From IMG/VR virus record IMGVR_UViG_3300037246_000681, positions 1 through 37,235 of that record: a stretch of 37,235 bases of DNA. The stretch is one strand, 5' to 3'. Positions 25,701 through 30,905 of this stretch are shown piece by piece; within the stretch, counting starts at the first letter, position 1; the number at the start of each line of letters is the position of its first letter. A program made the translations under genes and the position numbers. This stretch comes from a virus. The notes under the pieces were generated by a model, which was given only the letters and a program-made list of their open reading frames with translations, did no database searches and was not told where the DNA came from.

Positions 25701-26854
25701 CGGGCCTCGCCGGTTCCGCTCGGGCCTATACTACGTTCCTGAACCGCATGCGCGCCGACCTGTTCGACATGATGGTGGTACACGCCACTAGGAACGGACA
25801 GCCAATCACACTCGCAGAGGCCAAGATAATCGCCAACTGGGTGAATTCTGCTACCGGACGGACGCAGACCAAGGGCTTCCAGCGCACCGGCGTGTTCCTT
25901 TCTACCGTGTTCTTCGCGATCCGATTCCAACTGAGCCGGTTCCAAATTCTCACCTTCCAGCCGTTCTGGGGAGGGCTGTGGCGCAAGGGAGAGGGCTGGA
26001 AGGACACCAAGCGAGCCCGCATGGCGGTCCTCCGAGAAAATGCCCGAGCGGCTGCCGGGATCGGCACATTCTACGCCGCAGCGGCATTTACGCTCTACAT
26101 GCTGATGGGCCCTCCGGGAGACGACCCCGAAGACGACTGGAGCATCACGTTTGATCTGCAATCCAGTGACGCCTTCAAGATCCGCATAGGGCGCACCCGT
26201 ATCGACCCACTCATGGGCCTCTCGCAGATCATGGTGGTGGTCACAAGATTGCTTTCTGGAGAGACCAAGACCCTCAAAGGCAAGACCGTTCCGATCCGCA
26301 AACCCTACTTCAGTGACGGGCCGGGTCCGGGGTACGGGCAGGCGACGGGCCAGACCGTGGCCGGACGGTTCCTGCGCACCAAGTTCGCCCCAGCCATCGG
26401 AAGCGGCATCGACCTCCTCTCTGGCGAGGACATCAGGGGCAACGAATTGGAACTAGGCACGTTCGCCGCAGGCCTTGTGACACCCATAAGCTACGCCGAC
26501 ACCCTGGCCGTTATGAAAGCCCACGGAATCCCCGCTGGCAGCGCCATGCAAGTCCTGGCGACTATCGGCATGGGCGTCGATTACTACGAGGAGAGGAGAC
26601 AGCCGTTCAACGCCAAGAAGGTCAAGTCGATGATGCACAGGCTTGGCCGAAATCCGCCGAAGGGTAACCGCAAGCGCCGGAAGTTCCGGGAGTCACAAAG
26701 AGACGCTAATGAATTCTTGCACGACAAGGGCTACTCCAGGTCGCAGGTCGAGCGAATATACCAGCGACATATCAACAAGCTGTACAAGACCCGCGAGACG
26801 CGCCGAGAGTATATGCGGCGGTTCAGAAAAGAGTACCGGCCACGGGGCCGCTAA
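19742..26854 (+). CDS. Giant polyvalent ejection protein with ParB-like domain (2370 aa)
   Basis: The third core-type gene, far larger than T7 gp16. It starts at ATG 19742 after CAGGAATAGG; the frame is open further upstream but overlaps the preceding gene. Regions: acidic N-terminus; helical, partly hydrophobic segment (about residues 190-270); disordered Gly/Ala section (about 525-600); ParB/DdrB-like domain about residues 650-760 with IYIVNGHQRLGLAQRL (GHQR at 714-717); long charged coiled-coils; two copies of a 55-residue motif near 1177-1230 and 1531-1583; a Lys/Pro-rich linker near 1480-1503; and a C-terminal module resembling the LPD38-type region of phage polyvalent proteins, with one membrane segment (FYAAAAFTLYMLMG, about 2110-2126). 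Such proteins are thought to enter the host with the DNA and counter host defences. No transglycosylase motif is evident. Confidence 0.75.
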   Translation: MPEQQTMPEKMGANQRGDGTVSPPPDMKWEDVHDYVSGVQDIPKSKRPPDFSNFEDFIEYTGGTPEVARRQELMSAVAESAATSEAGYSDWDDDTKLFAQNAHRDRAGLGPLESLPEQQTFGEFIEEDVATWGGLVKRLPFVGAGKEAWDLSEVLIAANRAEKAVDSNAKVSEEDQRLLEDFFVATTKAARGKTWGGMFSQTVSAMPTFMAEMALSGGLVPAAKAGVKKAVTTVARRKISAIVSRMIVGSALMSKNLAVKTAARAPFFGFTASKNTFERMVPGYTFEPSDMPNEEGSMQFIMGKKGDSLLRSLPGGVLDTLIEVASEQLGGELGNIQALRLARTYAAAGIARVLKSEGKDYSMTAVAKLLKAGHFDGVPEEFVEERFGGAMRVLVQEITGGKVDFGATVFPETMKDLTVEVASLAVPGAAPRAIGTAVDFVRDANEAVGVGQEGLQSIRKFQESSSRKNAARVGLDRRGVDKGARDEMAESLSEADAELSGEGGEGQFLEDTVGQIPIDSVTAVKESQDDKQSVDRAERGTAGGVRGVTAEGGGAGSVGEQAGQGKAPEAAAGPLPSGAAGKGTEEGQGRVHGVLKKAPPGITGPIGRRRTKKPRDVSGPIGVDIKRPGKPPAGPSKPKESAESAESAGKDSALATIPVADIQVDAERFQFKMGMDAEGVGPSLAGAEKFDPELANVVGVWRDPADGNIYIVNGHQRLGLAQRLGVDNMNVLFIKADTAEEARATGALMNITGNQGTAIDAGKFIRDKGYNQEELSKRGASFSDPLVRQGMALAALENSVFAKVVNGTITEKIGVTIGENLPNHADQKAVMEAIEVRKSITPPVLAELIRLAKGAPTTTQTQTDLFGETKEEKNLFITKAATSNWIRKKLAKEEKLFKFVSDEQRAAVLSEEKVADVDVEKGAELGEQAATAMFLYDKLTGRVGEVSTILNEAAEAIARGENLEKVRKDAYKRIKEAIQREQESGGLFPRSDQADDRPSPADRGEESGAETGDEKRQDLPSDKEGEKEGVDNPKLLVEHNDLLEQSLKALKEGKHEESNKLAQRAHSKGKEFGNAVRIAVMDQTGEIDSLKLKEVVSRVKDGFFSGKHAGASKTDMSNAVKAEIAALDARTDELLDKPKPELTPKEKARKELDAAKAALKKKPGEGFLFGEKGGQDPDLLAKLLRLMKAYINHGVTSFQEFMAHVKEDAEEQIANEDMVEALREAWNEEAKANDTIDEAPPETPETPPVATGGPIQSDTSIKNAATDAIREDWGLPQVQKPGVEKHQDVADRAERIMEDDPGKAPRLVDEILLDPGKIRGTLDEMIVQRYLTMLQMQGRRARAQMREAADKGDSANEAIHRNTNEVLAGQIGLTTMAADRMGTPIAQALNIRRRRMDDNFDLVEMKMQASEAQNGTPLTKEEEKEVEALNEAIERALEATERHAKAQQEAEGKLEAETRRAAELEMRLIQSEVALEKERKKKAAPKAAPKSKPAPTKPKTRPKEESARKMIKEAEDEITRLLSGRVGAGVDPALLKPLVKYVRGQVALGVAKFQGLMERLTEKWGAEKATQIEETAQAAWDEVHSEEEAEPVEVPKAPKKLKNNKQISRYAKKLAKYFIAEEGVTELDALITQVHGVLAEDIPDVTWRDTLDAIAGYGQYTLLNMEEAEVVYRDLVGQSQQTTKLEDMKKGKAPLLFGREHPTMSDEERRLVKLVNEGKRKGGYVITDPAKQARSREQQRLTTKIHKLRDLKNAIATKQKLPERGKLEPTPESIALDKQIAEAQAEYNAIFKDQEAADRKQTANYNKQLKRRIEDWKARIARKDFSPKAKVAKTKFNKETEKLRYQLEKVKDKWHARRRQFKLDDRTVAHKAGMLVPEAMNTQRALLTGFEFSAAVRQGGIVAVSHPRAWAKAVLETMFNKKFSLKKGEVSLTPFITKEDASRVENEIDQRPNAGLYKLADLARTIVGGALWQQEEVFMTRMAELIPGLAGSARAYTTFLNRMRADLFDMMVVHATRNGQPITLAEAKIIANWVNSATGRTQTKGFQRTGVFLSTVFFAIRFQLSRFQILTFQPFWGGLWRKGEGWKDTKRARMAVLRENARAAAGIGTFYAAAAFTLYMLMGPPGDDPEDDWSITFDLQSSDAFKIRIGRTRIDPLMGLSQIMVVVTRLLSGETKTLKGKTVPIRKPYFSDGPGPGYGQATGQTVAGRFLRTKFAPAIGSGIDLLSGEDIRGNELELGTFAAGLVTPISYADTLAVMKAHGIPAGSAMQVLATIGMGVDYYEERRQPFNAKKVKSMMHRLGRNPPKGNRKRRKFRESQRDANEFLHDKGYSRSQVERIYQRHINKLYKTRETRREYMRRFRKEYRPRGR
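21327..21527 (+). CDS. Nested basic ORF in +1 frame of the giant gene (66 aa)
   Basis: An ATG at 21327, preceded by AAAGGAG with seven-base spacing, opens a 66-codon frame shifted +1 from the giant gene. The product starts MISKVLIGQSGGPLGG, has a long charged helix (ESRQAKERRRKRQQARYQAE, then Gln/Lys-rich) and ends KKAKGGFMGF. In the host frame the same bases give Gly/Ala/Glu low-complexity sequence. The good ribosome-binding site, helical periodicity and defined ending favour real translation. A small basic virion or DNA-binding protein is possible. It could also be chance in a GC-rich region. Confidence 0.5.
   Translation: MISKVLIGQSGGPLGGFAESQQKAVGQAALESRQAKERRRKRQQARYQAEQQEKAQKKAKGGFMGF
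22647..22832 (+). CDS. Second nested ORF in the same +1 frame (61 aa)
   Basis: ATG at 22647 with AAAAGGTG upstream (about seven bases spacing) opens a 61-codon frame in the same +1 register as the nested ORF at 21327. The product is a plausible small protein: a Ser/Lys-rich start (MPTKESKKPSSESKSQEVFS), a helix (TKRMIDQALLIEEKNPG) and a beta-hairpin-like basic end (RLVTKNGKIYQVIKRGKKKE). The giant protein is disordered here (repeats of Glu, Gly, Asp), as expected where a second frame is under selection. Function unknown. Confidence 0.5.
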   Translation: MPTKESKKPSSESKSQEVFSREVTKRMIDQALLIEEKNPGPRLVTKNGKIYQVIKRGKKKE

Positions 26855-27150
26855 TTGAACGGTGGCCAGCGGGCAGCGTCCAGGTCTTGCTTCGCCCGAA
26901 GGGAATTGATTTCATCCTTGGCCCACTGATGCAACGCCCAGTGCTTCGCCATCGTTGCACGATCATCGGCAATCGCCCGGATGTCCAGTTCTATGGTAGT
27001 CAGGCGCTCGGCCAGCTTGATAGCCGCCGCGTGCGCCTCTTTGCCGTCGCCGTTACCAAGGATCGACACCGCCCCCGACCCGCCGCCCATGAGCAGCGCC
27101 AGCAACATGCCCACGGTGAGCACGGGGTTCTCTTTCAAGTCCTTCGGCAT
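26851..27150 (-). CDS. Small membrane-anchored coiled-coil protein, lysis candidate (99 aa)
   Basis: One N-terminal membrane segment (PVLTVGMLLALLMGGGSGAV, residues 9-28), then a helical, charged domain (KEAHAAAIKLAERLTTIELD, then a second helix). This topology suits an inner-membrane spanin subunit or an antiholin/haemolysin XhlA-like protein. ATG at 27150 overlaps the upstream stop by one base (TAATG on the minus strand) with AAAGGTAAG upstream. Its 3' end overlaps the giant gene's end by four bases, tail to tail. It is the last gene of a minus-strand run of tiny membrane proteins. No endolysin lies beside it, so the lysis role is inferred. Confidence 0.6.
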   Translation of the reverse strand: MPKDLKENPVLTVGMLLALLMGGGSGAVSILGNGDGKEAHAAAIKLAERLTTIELDIRAIADDRATMAKHWALHQWAKDEINSLRAKQDLDAARWPPFN

Positions 27151-27320
27151 TACTTACCTTTTGCGAAGGCGTGGCGCATCGCCACTCCGGTCCAAGCCGT
27201 TATCGCCATCGCCGCCGTTGCCGCTATCTGCTCCGATATGATCCCCTGAGTCCAGAGAATCCCACAAATGCCGCCCGCCACCAGGCCTATGTTCGTCTTG
27301 TTTCCGTTGAGAAATTTCAT
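27150..27320 (-). CDS. Small holin-like membrane protein (56 aa)
   Basis: A 56-codon frame from ATG 27320 with a strong GGAGGT eight bases upstream. The product has a hydrophobic stretch (IGLVAGGICGILWTQGIISE, residues 11-30) and a second (IAATAAMAITAWTGVAMRHA, residues 32-51), ending basic (FAKGK). Two short helices with a positive C-terminus and a 'TGxxxRHA' ending are found in small phage membrane proteins near lysis genes, so a class II holin-like role is plausible. It shares a TAATG junction with the next gene and overlaps the lipoprotein frame 27154-27471 out of frame. Confidence 0.65.
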   Translation of the reverse strand: MKFLNGNKTNIGLVAGGICGILWTQGIISEQIAATAAMAITAWTGVAMRHAFAKGK

Positions 27321-27471
27321 CAGTGAATACCTCCAACGGCTCAGTCGTCGAGCCGGGTAAATGAATGTGTGCGTGGAAGTGACACCCGGTAAGCGAGTAG
27401 ACCACCGCTATGGTCAAGACGGCCCACAGGAACACTATGAGCCCGGTCCGCCATCGCTCGATGTTACTCAA
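27154..27471 (-). CDS. Candidate small lipoprotein, overlaps holin-like gene (105 aa)
   Basis: N-terminal hydrophobic segment (TGLIVFLWAVLTIAVVYS) ends in a lipobox (SLTGC, Cys30), predicting signal peptidase II cleavage and lipid attachment. Residues after 50 lie over the 56-aa gene in another frame and are Gly/Asp-rich, so only the first half looks constrained. The first codon is TTG at 27471 with only a weak GGAA upstream, eight bases inside the preceding gene. It could be an outer-membrane spanin (o-spanin) nested over its partner, as in lambda Rz/Rz1, or a spurious extension of a short lipoprotein. Confidence 0.5.
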   Translation of the reverse strand: MSNIERWRTGLIVFLWAVLTIAVVYSLTGCHFHAHIHLPGSTTEPLEVFTDEISQRKQDEHRPGGGRHLWDSLDSGDHIGADSGNGGDGDNGLDRSGDAPRLRKR

Positions 27472-27706
27472 CGGGTTCCGGCCCGCTCTGATCGTCCTCG
27501 CCGTCGCCGTCCGAGTCGAACAGCCAAGTCTGGACGCCCTGGTCTACTTCGAGGATGACGCTGCCCTCGCCAGAGGTCTCTTTCGCTTCGTGATACAGTT
27601 CGATCCCGACCTCGCCAAGATTCACGCGGATGCCCATTTGGCTCCCGTCTTGGGTGGTGAATTGGCAGCCAAACAGCAGCGGCAGCACAAATAGAAGTCG
27701 TTTCAT
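27464..27706 (-). CDS. Small lipoprotein, spanin candidate (80 aa)
   Basis: Starts at ATG 27706 (GGAGA five bases upstream; an ATG four codons earlier would leave no SD). Signal sequence MKRLLFVLPLLFGC has a lipobox ending at Cys14. The mature part is acidic with beta-like stretches (GIRVNLGEVGIELYHEA) and an acidic DSDGDGEDD run that could bind calcium. Position in a minus-strand run with a holin-like and a coiled-coil membrane protein suggests an outer-membrane lysis function (o-spanin or accessory lipoprotein). Superinfection exclusion by a lipoprotein is the main alternative. Confidence 0.6.
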   Translation of the reverse strand: MKRLLFVLPLLFGCQFTTQDGSQMGIRVNLGEVGIELYHEAKETSGEGSVILEVDQGVQTWLFDSDGDGEDDQSGPEPVE

Positions 27707-27724
27707 CGGTGTCTCCAATACAAG

Positions 27725-27763
27725 AAAACGCCGGGTACTGCCTTGCGGGTTCCCCGGCGTTTT
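27725..27763 (-). terminator. Rho-independent terminator
   Basis: AAAACGCCGGG (27725-27735) pairs perfectly with CCCGGCGTTTT (27753-27763) around a 17-base loop. Read on the minus strand it ends GGCGTTTTC just after the 39-codon gene, so it should end much of that gene's transcript, with partial read-through into the lysis genes. The A/T ends are symmetric, so it could act in both directions. Confidence 0.75.
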
Positions 27764-27786
27764 CCGGAGGGGAAAGAAGCAACTTG

Positions 27787-27906
27787 CTACAGGGACACAG
27801 TCCCGAACACGCTGAACAAATCCATGATCGCCTGAAGAACCGCAAGGAAAGGGTTAAACAGTACGAGCAATGGTCCTAGTAGGTCCGTCAAGAAAGCAGT
27901 ATCCAT
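27787..27906 (-). CDS. 39-aa hydrophobic peptide gene
   Basis: ATG at 27906 follows AAAGGAGAAACTG, one of the best SDs in the window, and closes at TAG (27787-27789). The product, MDTAFLTDLLGPLLVLFNPF followed by LAVLQAIMDLFSVFGTVSL, is a single long amphipathic or hydrophobic helix with no basic residues, too short for a standard holin. It is the first gene after a near-consensus promoter and lies just before a strong terminator, so it may be made in excess. A pinholin/toxin-like peptide or an inhibitor of the host membrane is possible; no known family is recognised. Confidence 0.65.
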   Translation of the reverse strand: MDTAFLTDLLGPLLVLFNPFLAVLQAIMDLFSVFGTVSL

Positions 27907-27933
27907 CAGTTTCTCCTTTCGTGAGATCCTGAT

Positions 27934-27963
27934 ATTGTCCCAGCGCCCCGGAACCACTGTCAA
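27934..27963 (-). promoter_or_regulatory. Sigma70-type promoter for the minus-strand small genes
   Basis: Read on the minus strand: TTGACA (27958-27963) as -35, an 18-base spacer and GACAAT (27934-27939) as -10. Transcription should start near 27927, about 20 bases before the 39-codon gene. A perfect -35 and a good -10 make this one of the clearest promoters in the window. Confidence 0.65.
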
Positions 27964-27984
27964 AGAAAAATGACGGGTTTTCTG

Positions 27985-28012
27985 TTGCGTACCGCCGAAG
28001 TTGGTGTATAAA
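27985..28012 (+). promoter_or_regulatory. Candidate promoter for the early (replication) operon
   Basis: TTGCGT (27985-27990), 16 bases, then TATAAA (28007-28012), directed at the HTH gene starting at 28045. Divergent from the minus-strand promoter; the 138-base gap between the two divergent starts is the only visible control region for both operons, and the small HTH protein may act on it. Confidence 0.45.
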
Positions 28013-28044
28013 CGGGATCAAAGTCTATCAAAAGTTGTCAGGCA

Positions 28045-28296
28045 ATGAACGAACCACAGATTTTCACCCTCGCACAAGCCGCTGTAATCATGCAATGCTC
28101 CGCGCAGACCTTGCGGCGACATATCGACCAAGGGGCCCTGCGGAGCATCCGGCGCGGCACGGGGCAATACCTCGTCCACGCCTCTGATATTCGAGCGTTT
28201 TTAGGACTGGACCCAGACGACACCCTACTTCCGGTTGAAGGAGAAACAGATGACCACGGACCTAGCGAAGATGTCCCCGCTGCAACTGATGGCTGA
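28045..28296 (+). CDS. MerR/excisionase-type HTH regulator (83 aa)
   Basis: Residues 1-55 form a winged helix-turn-helix of the excisionase/MerR type: FTLAQAAVIMQCSAQTLRRH (helix-turn-helix), then IDQGALRSIRRGTGQYLVHA (wing with basic residues) and DIRAFLGL. The rest is an acidic tail. It is the first gene of the plus-strand early operon, and such proteins often control early promoters or recombination directionality; no integrase is in view, so regulation is more likely than excision. The ATG has only a weak AGG upstream. It overlaps the annealing-protein gene by 47 bases. Confidence 0.8.
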   Translation: MNEPQIFTLAQAAVIMQCSAQTLRRHIDQGALRSIRRGTGQYLVHASDIRAFLGLDPDDTLLPVEGETDDHGPSEDVPAATDG

Positions 28297-29083
28297 TCGG
28301 TGCAAGTACGACCCTGAACAGATGGAGAGGGTGCTGATGGGCACCGTCATCCGACCCGGCAAGAACGGGAGCGCCTCACCCGAAGAGGTCGTAGCCTTCT
28401 GTATCGTGGCCAACGAACTTGGCCTGAACCCACTCAAGAAGGAAATATATGCTTTCCCTAACAAGGGTACTATCGTCCCCGTAGTCTCCATTGACGGGTG
28501 GTGCAACATCGTCCACCGCAAAAAGGGATTCAATGGGGTTTCCTTCGAGGAGAACGAGAAGGACGGCAAGCTGGTTTCCACGACCTGCGCCATGCACGTT
28601 AAGGGCTTAGACATGCCCGTAATGGTCACAGAGCGACTAGATGAGTGTGTTAGGCCCACCGAGCCGTGGAAAACCATGCCCCGGCGCATGCTCCGCCACA
28701 AGTCGTTCATACAGGCTGCCCGCATCGCGTTCAGTATGGGCGGCATCTACGATGAGGACGAAGGCAAAGAGGTCTTCGAGCGTGAAGTCGATGTAACGGT
28801 CCTGAGCAAGCCGAAGGCTGTCGTGGAGCAGGCCCCCGCCAAGCCCGCAGCACCCCCTGTGCCCCCGGCGCCCGCCCCGACACCCACAAGGGGGTTCATC
28901 AGCGAGGCCCAAGTAAAAAGACTCTGGTCTATCGCCAAGGGTGCTGGCGTCTCCAATGCGATAGTTAAGAAGCACCTGACCACACAGTACGGGATCGAGT
29001 CGAGCAAGGGCATACCCAGGGAACTGTATGAGGAGATCTGCGCATGGTGCGAATGCAAGCCGCCACCCGAGACACAGGGCTGA
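28250..29083 (+). CDS. bet: Single-strand annealing protein, Bet/Red-beta family (277 aa)
   Basis: Recombinase that anneals complementary single strands in phage recombination. The core (residues 10-185) has the Bet signature: EEVVAFCIVANELGLNPLKK followed by EIYAFPNKGTIVPVVSIDGW, and then MPRRMLRHKSFIQAARIAFS. Residues 190-225 are a Pro/Ala-rich linker, and the C-terminus (ISEAQVKRLWSIAKGAGVSN) is a helical domain like that used for SSB or nuclease partners. Start ATG 28250 has GAAGGAG seven bases upstream; a TTG at 28235 is less likely. The next gene encodes the expected exonuclease, overlapping by 40 bases. Confidence 0.9.
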   Translation: MTTDLAKMSPLQLMADRCKYDPEQMERVLMGTVIRPGKNGSASPEEVVAFCIVANELGLNPLKKEIYAFPNKGTIVPVVSIDGWCNIVHRKKGFNGVSFEENEKDGKLVSTTCAMHVKGLDMPVMVTERLDECVRPTEPWKTMPRRMLRHKSFIQAARIAFSMGGIYDEDEGKEVFEREVDVTVLSKPKAVVEQAPAKPAAPPVPPAPAPTPTRGFISEAQVKRLWSIAKGAGVSNAIVKKHLTTQYGIESSKGIPRELYEEICAWCECKPPPETQG

Positions 29084-29670
29084 CCTTCGACGAAGAGTCA
29101 CACACGTATCGCATCAACGGGCAGGTAGTTCCATCAGTCACTCAGGTTCTATCTGGTGCGGGCCTGATCGACGGCAAGTGGTTCACTGAGGCCGGGCGCA
29201 CCAGAGGCAGCTATGTAGCGCTGGCCACGGAACTTTACGATAAGGACATCCTGGACTTCGACGCCCTGGACTTCGAACTACAGCAGTACGTTCGGGCCTG
29301 GGGCCGGTTCGTCATGGGGTTCGACGTGACGGTACTGGAAGTCGAGAAGAGGGTGTTTGACGCCACCCGCCGCTACGCCGGGACGCTGGACCGCGTCGTG
29401 ACAATCGGCGTGGACAGCACGCAGCGGATCGTCCTGGACATCAAGACCGGAGGCAAGGCCAAGTGGCATCCCCTCCAGACGGCAGCCTACGCCGCCTGCC
29501 TTACCGGCCTGCACAAACGAGCCTCGATCATACTGAAGGACGACGCCACCTTTCAGTATGTAGACCACGGCAACTGCCACACAGCCGACCGGGCCATGTT
29601 CTACTCGGCACTGAACCTGTATCACTGGAAGAAAGAGAAAGGACTGATTGATGAACGAAGAGAAGATTGA
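29044..29670 (+). CDS. RecB/Cas4-like PD-(D/E)xK exonuclease (208 aa)
   Basis: Nuclease partner of the Bet protein, expected to resect duplex ends and expose strands for annealing. Motifs: Glu at 99 or 101 (LEVEKRVF), GTLD at 113-116, DIKTG with D132 and K134, and Q145-x3-Y149 (HPLQTAAYAACL), the usual set for this fold. A YRINGQVVPSVTQVL hairpin near residues 22-36 matches the N-terminal domain seen in phage RecB-like nucleases. Start ATG 29044 follows GAGGAG with an eight-base gap, inside the 3' end of bet, so the two proteins are co-translated. Confidence 0.85.
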   Translation: MVRMQAATRDTGLTFDEESHTYRINGQVVPSVTQVLSGAGLIDGKWFTEAGRTRGSYVALATELYDKDILDFDALDFELQQYVRAWGRFVMGFDVTVLEVEKRVFDATRRYAGTLDRVVTIGVDSTQRIVLDIKTGGKAKWHPLQTAAYAACLTGLHKRASIILKDDATFQYVDHGNCHTADRAMFYSALNLYHWKKEKGLIDERRED

Positions 29671-30289
29671 GCGAGAAGTGGATCTGGCTGTAGCAGAGTC
29701 GAGAGACCTGGAAATCTGCGACGATGATAGCCTCCAGGCGGCGGGAGTGTTCCTGCGGCAGATCAAGACCATACTCAAGGAAATTGGAGACACGTTCGAC
29801 GAGCCTATCCAGGCCGCGCATCAGGCCCACAAGAAGATGCTGGCAGCCAAGAAGAAGCACACGGACCCCCTGCTAGTGGCCGAGAGGACCATCAAGAGCG
29901 GCATGTCGGTCTATCAGGCCGAGCAGAGGCGTGTGGCAGAGGCAGAGGAACGTAGGCTCCGGGACATCGCCCGCCAAGAAGAGGAGGAGCGCAGGCTGGC
30001 AGAGGCGGCGGAACTGGAGGCCGAAGGCAAGGGCGAAGAGGCCGAAGAGGTCATCGACGCCCCGGTAGAGACCCCGCCAGTCGTACTCCAGAAGGCCACC
30101 AAGGTTGAAGGCATCAGCACACGGAAGAAATGGTGCTGGCGACTGGACGACCGATCGAAGATCCCACCGGCCTACCTGATAGTGGACGAGAAGATGGTCA
30201 ACAAGGTCGTTTCCGCAATGGGCGCCGAGTGCCGGATACCGGGGATCATGGTCTTCTCTGAAGACGTCATTGCTGCGAGGGCGACGTGA
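29651..30289 (+). CDS. Coiled-coil protein of the recombination operon (212 aa)
   Basis: Residues 1-135 are a long helix with heptad-like hydrophobics: FLRQIKTILKEIGDTFDEPI, then a Glu/Arg/Ala-rich stretch. Residues 155-212 form a small conserved-looking domain (KKWCWRLDDRSKIPPAYLIV, then IPGIMVFSEDVIAAR) that accompanies Bet/RecT genes in many phages; its role is unsettled, with nuclease control or DNA end-handling proposed. ATG 29651 has AAAGGA upstream; a TTG three bases earlier is an alternative. It overlaps the nuclease gene by 20 bases. Confidence 0.7.
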   Translation: MNEEKIEREVDLAVAESRDLEICDDDSLQAAGVFLRQIKTILKEIGDTFDEPIQAAHQAHKKMLAAKKKHTDPLLVAERTIKSGMSVYQAEQRRVAEAEERRLRDIARQEEEERRLAEAAELEAEGKGEEAEEVIDAPVETPPVVLQKATKVEGISTRKKWCWRLDDRSKIPPAYLIVDEKMVNKVVSAMGAECRIPGIMVFSEDVIAARAT

Positions 30290-30891
30290 GTAAGAAGCCA
30301 AAGCCCAGTGCGGCAAAGAAGAGAGACAAGAAGAAGGAAAAGCCCGAAAATCCATTCGAGGCCATGGACAGGCACTACAAGGCTATGGCGGAGGATGTCG
30401 CCGCCAAGAAAGCAGCCAATAAGATGCTTCTGGCTAAGGAGGCTGAGTATCAGGAGACCATTGAATCGCTGGAAATCCAGTTCGTACTCCAAAAAGACTC
30501 ACTCAGGCACATCCAGGAAGAGAGAGAGTTGCTCAGGGTAGAACTAGCGAAAGCCTACAAGGAGGCCGGGAAGGGGAAGCAGGAGTGGGCAGAAGCCTTG
30601 GGGTGGCGAGAGGAATTAGAGAGAGAAAAAACCGAGAACTACCAGCTGCGCACGGAAGTGACGAAACTGAAGCGAGAGGCACCCTGGATGGGGGTACAGC
30701 AGATCAAGGACCATATCACCGTCCTGAACCGCGACGTCAACAAGGTCGCCCTCGCCTGCATGACAGCCGTCGAGGCCATGAAGAAGTGCGACGATAGGGA
30801 CACGGACCCCATGAGGGAATACCCGTACCACCAAACCCATATCCAGGCCATCGAGCGTATTATGCGTAAGGGACAACCCCTAGCCGACTAA
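30286..30891 (+). CDS. Basic coiled-coil protein, unknown function (201 aa)
   Basis: Starts with a GTG overlapping the upstream stop by four bases. Residues 1-20 are lysine-rich (KKPKPSAAKKRDKKKEKPEN), residues 30-130 are a long coiled-coil (LAKEAEYQETIESLEIQFVL, then EELEREKTENYQLRTEVTKL), and the C-terminus has a short helix. A basic head plus coiled-coil suggests DNA or RNA contact and oligomerisation. It sits between the recombination genes and the replication initiator. No family recognised. Confidence 0.6.
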   Translation: MSKKPKPSAAKKRDKKKEKPENPFEAMDRHYKAMAEDVAAKKAANKMLLAKEAEYQETIESLEIQFVLQKDSLRHIQEERELLRVELAKAYKEAGKGKQEWAEALGWREELEREKTENYQLRTEVTKLKREAPWMGVQQIKDHITVLNRDVNKVALACMTAVEAMKKCDDRDTDPMREYPYHQTHIQAIERIMRKGQPLAD

Positions 30892-30905
30892 GGACGGAGC
30901 CGCCC

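Noticed and set aside
25300-25791. 163-codon plus-strand frame inside the giant gene
   Set aside because: Rich in Arg, Gly and His in the pattern expected of an alternate reading of GC-rich codons; no SD, and the host frame here is well-structured protein.
27361-27694. Plus-strand frames opposite the small lipoprotein genes
   Set aside because: They mirror the minus-strand genes, which have SDs, lipoboxes and linked start/stop overlaps.
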